Part shown: piece by piece, positions 12,564-16,448 of the stretch | How positions within the stretch are numbered: the stretch's first letter is position 1 | Layout: the number at the start of each line of letters is the position of its first letter | Position numbers and translations under genes: made by a program | The notes under the pieces: generated by a model | Databases searched by the model: none | The model's input: only the letters and a program-made list of their open reading frames with translations | What the model was told of the DNA's origin: nothing | NCBI GenBank assembly: GCA_023414975.1 | Contig: JAEZMI010000418.1 | Span: 1 to 16,448 of the forward strand | Length of the DNA: 16,448 nt | From: Pseudomonadota bacterium | GTDB taxonomy: Bacteria; Pseudomonadota; Alphaproteobacteria; Rhizobiales; Xanthobacteraceae | Direction: 5' to 3'

Positions 12564-13715
12564 ATGGCGCTGCATTTCACCGGCCCGGAATTCGCCCGCC
12601 GCAAGGAGCGCCTTCTTGCCGCCATGGCCGAGCACCGGCTCGACGGCCTGCTGATGTTCCAGCAGGAGTCGATGTACTGGCTCACCGGCTACGACACGTT
12701 CGGCTTCTGCTTCTTCCAGTCGCTCTGGCTGGGCGCGGATGGGCGGATCGCCCTGCTCACCCGCTCGGCGGACCTGCGGCAGGCGCAGCACACCTCGATC
12801 ATCGAGGATATCCGCATCTGGACCGACCGGGCCGACGCCACGCCGCAGGCGCAGCTGCGCGACATGGTCGAAAGCCTCGGCGGCCTCGGCACGCGCATCG
12901 GCGTCGAATATGAGAGCTACGGCCTCACCGCCGCCAATGGGAAGAAGCTCGACGCGGCGTTCGACGGCGCCGCGACACTGGTCGACGCCTCCCGGATCGT
13001 CGACCGGCTGCGCGCGGTGAAATCCCCGGCGGAGATCACCTATGTGCGGCAGGCCGGCAAGCTGGCGCTCGCGGCGCGCGAGGCCGCCGTCGCCACGGTC
13101 GCGCCGGGAGTCGACGAAGGCGAAATCCTCGCCGCCATGCAGGGCGCGGTGTTCCGGGGCGGCGGCGACTACCCGGCGAACGAGTTCATCATCGGTTCGG
13201 GCGCCGACGCGCTGCTCTGCCGCTACAAGGCCGGGCGCCGCAAGCTCGACGCCGAGGACCAGATCACGCTGGAATGGGCGGGCGCCTACCGGCACTACCA
13301 CGCGGCCATGATGGAGACCGTCGTGGTCGGCCCGCCGCGCGACCGGCACCTCGAACTGTTCGCCGCCGCCAAACAGGCGATGGAGGCCTGCGCCCATGCC
13401 ATCATTCCCGGCAAGACGGCGGGCGAGGTCTTCACCGCCCATGCCCATGTGATGGATGGCCACGGGCTGGAGAAGCACCGGCTTGCCGCCTGCGGCTACT
13501 CGCTCGGCGCGAAATTCACACCCTCCTGGATGGACCCGCCCATGTTCTATGCCGGGCATGAGTGGGTTCTGGAGCCCGGCATGGTCATGTTCGCGCACAT
13601 GATTCTCATGGACAGCGACACCGGCACGGCCATGTGCCTCGGGCGGACCTTCCTGATCGGCGTTAACGGTAACGAGTGCCTAACGGACGCCCCTCTGGAC
13701 CTAATCGTTAATTAG
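12564..13715 (+). CDS. M24-fold (pita-bread) hydrolase, creatinase/ectoine-hydrolase-like, with atypical active site
   Basis: This 383-residue protein has the two-domain plan of Xaa-Pro peptidases. The N-terminal creatinase domain (about 1-150) includes LDGLLMFQQESMYWLTGYD, and the C-terminal pita-bread domain (about 155-383) begins RAVKSPAEITYVRQAG. Canonical M24 metallopeptidases bind two metals through Asp, Asp, His, Glu, Glu. Here the first Asp position reads E237 (TLEWAGAYRHYH), the His of GHGxG is Y312 (GYSLGAKF), and the last Glu region reads CLGRTFLIG. E337 in VLEPGMVM remains. This resembles the DoeA/EutD-like branch, which includes ectoine hydrolases, more than true aminopeptidases, so peptidase activity is doubtful. 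ATG 12564 has GGAG seven bases upstream. The gene ends TAG in an unusually AT-rich stretch. The substrate is unknown. Confidence 0.82.
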   Translation: MALHFTGPEFARRKERLLAAMAEHRLDGLLMFQQESMYWLTGYDTFGFCFFQSLWLGADGRIALLTRSADLRQAQHTSIIEDIRIWTDRADATPQAQLRDMVESLGGLGTRIGVEYESYGLTAANGKKLDAAFDGAATLVDASRIVDRLRAVKSPAEITYVRQAGKLALAAREAAVATVAPGVDEGEILAAMQGAVFRGGGDYPANEFIIGSGADALLCRYKAGRRKLDAEDQITLEWAGAYRHYHAAMMETVVVGPPRDRHLELFAAAKQAMEACAHAIIPGKTAGEVFTAHAHVMDGHGLEKHRLAACGYSLGAKFTPSWMDPPMFYAGHEWVLEPGMVMFAHMILMDSDTGTAMCLGRTFLIGVNGNECLTDAPLDLIVN

Positions 13716-13719
13716 TTTT
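13701..13719 (+). terminator. Weak AT-rich hairpin with T-run at the end of the M24 gene
   Basis: CTAAT (13701-13705) and ATTAG (13711-13715) form a 5-bp stem around CGTTA, followed by TTTT. The stem contains the stop codon. With almost only A-T pairs it would be weak, so this may be chance or belong to the regulatory site beside it. Confidence 0.25.
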
Positions 13720-13725
13720 AACCAT
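13718..13725 (+). promoter_or_regulatory. Candidate CtrA half-site TTAACCAT upstream of the lipoprotein gene
   Basis: TTAACCAT is exactly the 8-base CtrA motif described in Caulobacter. A TTAA lies just upstream (13708-13711), giving TTAA-N6-TTAAC, one base short of the full TTAA-N7-TTAA consensus. It sits 72 bases before the lipoprotein ATG, a plausible place for a promoter-linked site, in a sharply AT-rich patch within GC-rich DNA. Confidence 0.45.
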
Positions 13726-13796
13726 TCCCCGTCTGCCGGTGGCGGCGCGGCTCCTCTCGGGGACCCCCCCCTCCACCGCTCTCAGGGGATGGTGAG

Positions 13797-14480
13797 ATGA
13801 TCGATCGACTCCGCCGGCTGATGGGCCGGCGCCTGCCGACGACCGCGGCGCTGATCGCCGCTCTTGCCCTCGGGGGCTGCCAGACCGCGAATGGCAACAA
13901 GCCCGTCGCCTCCACCTCCATTACCGGCGGCAACAACGCCATCGCCTTCGAATCGATCGACGGTCCGCCCCAGCCGGTGTTCGACAAGCTGGTGGCCAGC
14001 CTCTCCACCGAGGCCAGCGCGCGTCAGGTGAAGGTGGTCTCCCGCCAGTCGCCGGCCGCCTACCGCGTGCGCGGCTACCTCGCCGCCGCTGTCGCCAATG
14101 GCAAGGGCGAGGTCGATTGGGCCTGGGACGTCTTCGATGCCGATCAGGAGCGCGTGCTGCGTGTCTCCGGCACCGAGAAGGTGGGCGATGGCAAGGATGT
14201 CTGGAACAAGCTGGACGACGCCGCCCTGACACGCATCGCGGCGCAGAGCCTCGACGAGATCAGCACCCGCCTCGCCAATGGCGTCCCCGCTCCGGCCGCC
14301 GCGAGCGATCCGGCCGCCGCGGAGTCCGCGCCGGTCGAGACACCCGGCGCGGCGCCACCCGTGCGCGAGGACGACGGCCCGGTCGTTGCAGAAGGCGCGG
14401 CCGATGAGCCGGGCCCTGCCGTTGCGGAAGCTACGACGCAGGATGGCGGCGCGGCTCTCACCTTCGCCGCACATCCCTGA
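13797..14480 (+). CDS. Conserved-type hypothetical lipoprotein
   Basis: I cannot assign a function. The N-terminus is a lipoprotein signal: a basic start (MIDRLRRLMGRR), a hydrophobic stretch TAALIAALAL and the lipobox LGGC with C28 as the lipidated residue. A folded domain follows at about 48-160, with AFESIDGPPQPVFDKLV, KVVSRQSPAAYRVRGYLAAA, VDWAWDVFDADQERVLRVSG and an alpha-helical IAAQSLDEISTRLANG. The last 65 residues are Ala/Pro/Glu-rich and probably disordered. The total is 227 residues. AGGGGA lies seven bases before ATG 13797. The mature protein would be made by Lgt, encoded 3 kb upstream, and anchored in the inner or outer membrane. A candidate CtrA site precedes it and prs follows. 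The lipoprotein call is firm; nothing more is known. Confidence 0.85.
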   Translation: MIDRLRRLMGRRLPTTAALIAALALGGCQTANGNKPVASTSITGGNNAIAFESIDGPPQPVFDKLVASLSTEASARQVKVVSRQSPAAYRVRGYLAAAVANGKGEVDWAWDVFDADQERVLRVSGTEKVGDGKDVWNKLDDAALTRIAAQSLDEISTRLANGVPAPAAASDPAAAESAPVETPGAAPPVREDDGPVVAEGAADEPGPAVAEATTQDGGAALTFAAHP

Positions 14481-14491
14481 ACGCGGCCGCA

Positions 14492-14525
14492 GGCGCTGGT
14501 ACCCTACAACCATGGTACGGGCGCC
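14492..14525 (+). terminator. Interrupted hairpin after the lipoprotein gene
   Basis: GGCGC (14492-14496) pairs with GCGCC (14521-14525), and GTACC (14499-14503) with GGTAC (14514-14518), separated by a 2x2 internal loop around a 10-base loop. It starts 11 bases after the lipoprotein stop. No T-run follows, so it may be a weak terminator or an RNA-stabilising structure. Confidence 0.35.
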
Positions 14526-14555
14526 AAGAAGCTGCGGCGAGGCTTCGGACTCCGC

Positions 14556-14584
14556 TTTACAGCGCGAGCCCGCCCGCCTATCAG
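14556..14584 (+). promoter_or_regulatory. Probable housekeeping promoter of prs
   Basis: TTTACA (14556-14561) matches the -35 consensus TTGACA at five of six positions. TATCAG (14579-14584) matches TATAAT at four of six, with ideal 17-base spacing. Transcription would start near 14591, about 54 bases before the prs ATG. The leader contains a near-repeat, GTAAGACGG (14600-14608) and GTAGGACGG (14619-14627). Confidence 0.5.
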
Positions 14585-14644
14585 GTCGGCGCGACGGTTG
14601 TAAGACGGTCAGATACGTGTAGGACGGCTGGGAGCGCGCCGGGA

Positions 14645-15598
<954 letters not shown>

Positions 15599-15635
15599 AC
15601 GACCAAGGGTTTGGCCTGGACCCACGGCGTCATGG

Positions 15636-15657
15636 CCGCCGCTCCGGGCGGTTATTG
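15636..15657 (+). terminator. Candidate terminator of prs
   Basis: CCGCC (15636-15640) pairs with GGCGG (15647-15651) around a 6-base loop, and two further G-U pairs may extend the stem. The T-rich TTATTGT follows. It lies about 37 bases past the prs stop. The stem is short, so confidence is moderate. Confidence 0.45.
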
Positions 15658-15728
15658 TGCATTGCGCCATGATCGCTCCACTTTTCGGCCCCACGATTCC
15701 CTCTCGCGACAACAGACGGGACGTGGTG

Positions 15729-16448
15729 ATGAGGCGCCTCTTTCCGCGCGGATGCCGGCCGGCCATCGCGGCACGTGCCCCGCGCTTTACCGGACGAGCC
15801 ATCGGCCTTCCCCTGCTCACCGCCCTGCTTCCGGTCGTTGCGGCGCCCGCCGGCGCCCAGCCGGCCTATGACGGCGCGACCTATGATCCCTGGAGCGGTA
15901 TCACCGTCACGGTCACGCCGCCGCCGGAAGAGCCCTCGGCTTATGACGCGGCGGTTGCCGGCGCGCCGGCCGAGGAACAGCCCGCGGTCCCCGACAATGT
16001 CGCGGCCGCTGCGGCCACGATCGAGGATACGCATGAACCTTCGCTCTGGGAGGCGCTGAGCCTGGCCATTGGCGGCGATACGCCCGAACTGCCGAAAGAG
16101 AAGCCCGCGCCGAACCAGCTTCTGCCGGAACGCAAGCCCGTGGTCACGGCAACGAAGCCCTCGCTGCCGACGAGCCTTGAGCTGCAGCAGGGTCCCGCCA
16201 ATCTCGCCGTCACCACCAGCGCCAGCGGCTCGGCGGCGAAATCCGGCCTGTCCGGCGCCACGGCCGGCGGTGCCTCGGGCGAGATCAAGGCGCGGTTTGG
16301 GGTCGAGCAGAACAATCTCTGCATCTACAGCACCGGCGTGGTCGGGGCCTCCGCCAGCACCAGCGCGCCCTCGCTCTACGACAATCTCGCCGTCACCACC
16401 AGCGCCAGCGGCTCGGCGGCGAAATCCGGCCTGTCCGGCGCCACGGCC
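15729..16448 (+). CDS. Exported protein with in-frame repeat, 3' truncated by window
   Basis: The frame is open from 15729 to the last base (240 codons), so the C-terminus is missing. I do not recognise the family. A long signal peptide is evident: a basic region (1-23), hydrophobic IGLPLLTALLPVVAAPAGA, and likely cleavage after A43 in AGA-QPAYDG. Residues 44-100 are acidic and Pro/Ala-rich, and 100-155 form a linker with LPKEKPAPNQLLPERKP. From N158 the protein becomes Gly/Ala/Ser/Thr-rich, with a 22-residue block (158-179) repeated exactly at 219-240; the second copy ends at the window edge. Between them, EIKARFGVEQNNLCIYSTGVV alternates like beta structure, so a beta-rich surface or outer-membrane protein is possible. 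GTG codons at 15723 and 15726 are alternative in-frame starts. It has no visible strong ribosome binding site. Confidence 0.72.
   Translation, partial: MRRLFPRGCRPAIAARAPRFTGRAIGLPLLTALLPVVAAPAGAQPAYDGATYDPWSGITVTVTPPPEEPSAYDAAVAGAPAEEQPAVPDNVAAAAATIEDTHEPSLWEALSLAIGGDTPELPKEKPAPNQLLPERKPVVTATKPSLPTSLELQQGPANLAVTTSASGSAAKSGLSGATAGGASGEIKARFGVEQNNLCIYSTGVVGASASTSAPSLYDNLAVTTSASGSAAKSGLSGATA
16199..16265 (+). repeat. 67-bp perfect direct repeat, copy 1
   Basis: This is identical base for base to 16382-16448, with a 183-base offset (61 codons), so both copies are read in the same frame. The base before each copy differs (C versus A). The copy lies within the partial exported-protein gene. Confidence 0.95.
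16382..16448 (+). repeat. 67-bp perfect direct repeat, copy 2 (reaches window end)
   Basis: This is identical to 16199-16265 and still matching at the final base, so the true repeat may be longer. It could be the start of a second 61-residue unit, or mark a place where an assembly ends inside a repeat. Confidence 0.95.

Noticed and set aside
11994..13598. 534-codon minus-strand frame opposite pgeF and the M24 gene
   Set aside because: It spans two real genes and their junction with no recognisable domain; a GC-rich shadow.
16199..16448. Possible CRISPR-like or mobile-element repeat at the right edge
   Set aside because: Only two copies, 183 bases apart, in frame within one open reading frame and without palindromic structure; a protein repeat fits better.

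Overview
The window is GC-rich, densely coding DNA with the gene content of an alphaproteobacterium, most likely of the order Hyphomicrobiales (Rhizobiales). A member of Xanthobacteraceae such as Ancylobacter, Starkeya or Xanthobacter is my best guess, inferred from gene order and protein character rather than from a search. Signs pointing this way are the uvrC-pgsA-moaD-moaE order, a MarR / OmpR-type regulator / histidine kinase set divergent from ilvE, the YbjN-proC pair, the ubiK-lgt-MidA-pgeF-M24-lipoprotein-prs run, and a TTAACCAT site of the CtrA half-site type.

Layout. (1) 2-2010, plus strand: the 3' end of uvrC, then pgsA, moaD (GTG start overlapping the pgsA stop) and moaE. (2) 2056-3024, minus strand: ilvE with a clear intrinsic terminator. 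(3) 3270-6015, plus strand: a tightly packed regulatory operon of a MarR-family regulator, an OmpR/PhoB response regulator and a membrane sensor kinase, resembling the petP-petR type of locus. (4) 6019-9512, minus strand: a CsaA-like tRNA-binding-fold protein behind a TetR regulator with a repetitive N-terminal tail, then proC, a YbjN-domain protein and ubiK. The only gene-free stretch over 300 bases (8190-8519) holds two inverted copies of a REP-like palindromic element and a terminator hairpin. (5) 9791-13715, plus strand: lgt, a MidA/NDUFAF7-type methyltransferase and pgeF, chained by ATGA overlaps, followed by an unusual M24-fold protein. (6) 13797-16448, plus strand: an uncharacterised lipoprotein, prs, and the 5' part of a gene for an exported, repeat-containing protein that runs off the window.

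How the genes relate. Most are housekeeping: DNA repair (uvrC), phospholipid synthesis (pgsA), molybdopterin synthase (moaD/moaE), amino acid metabolism (ilvE, proC), ubiquinone and complex I support (ubiK, MidA), lipoprotein maturation (lgt), peptidoglycan quality control (pgeF) and PRPP synthesis (prs). I found no prophage, transposase, CRISPR array, rRNA or tRNA gene, and no convincing undescribed multi-gene system. The items most worth a second look are the exported protein at the right edge with a perfect 67-bp in-frame repeat reaching the last base, the M24-fold protein that lacks most canonical metal ligands, the candidate CtrA site before the lipoprotein, and the inverted REP-like pair.
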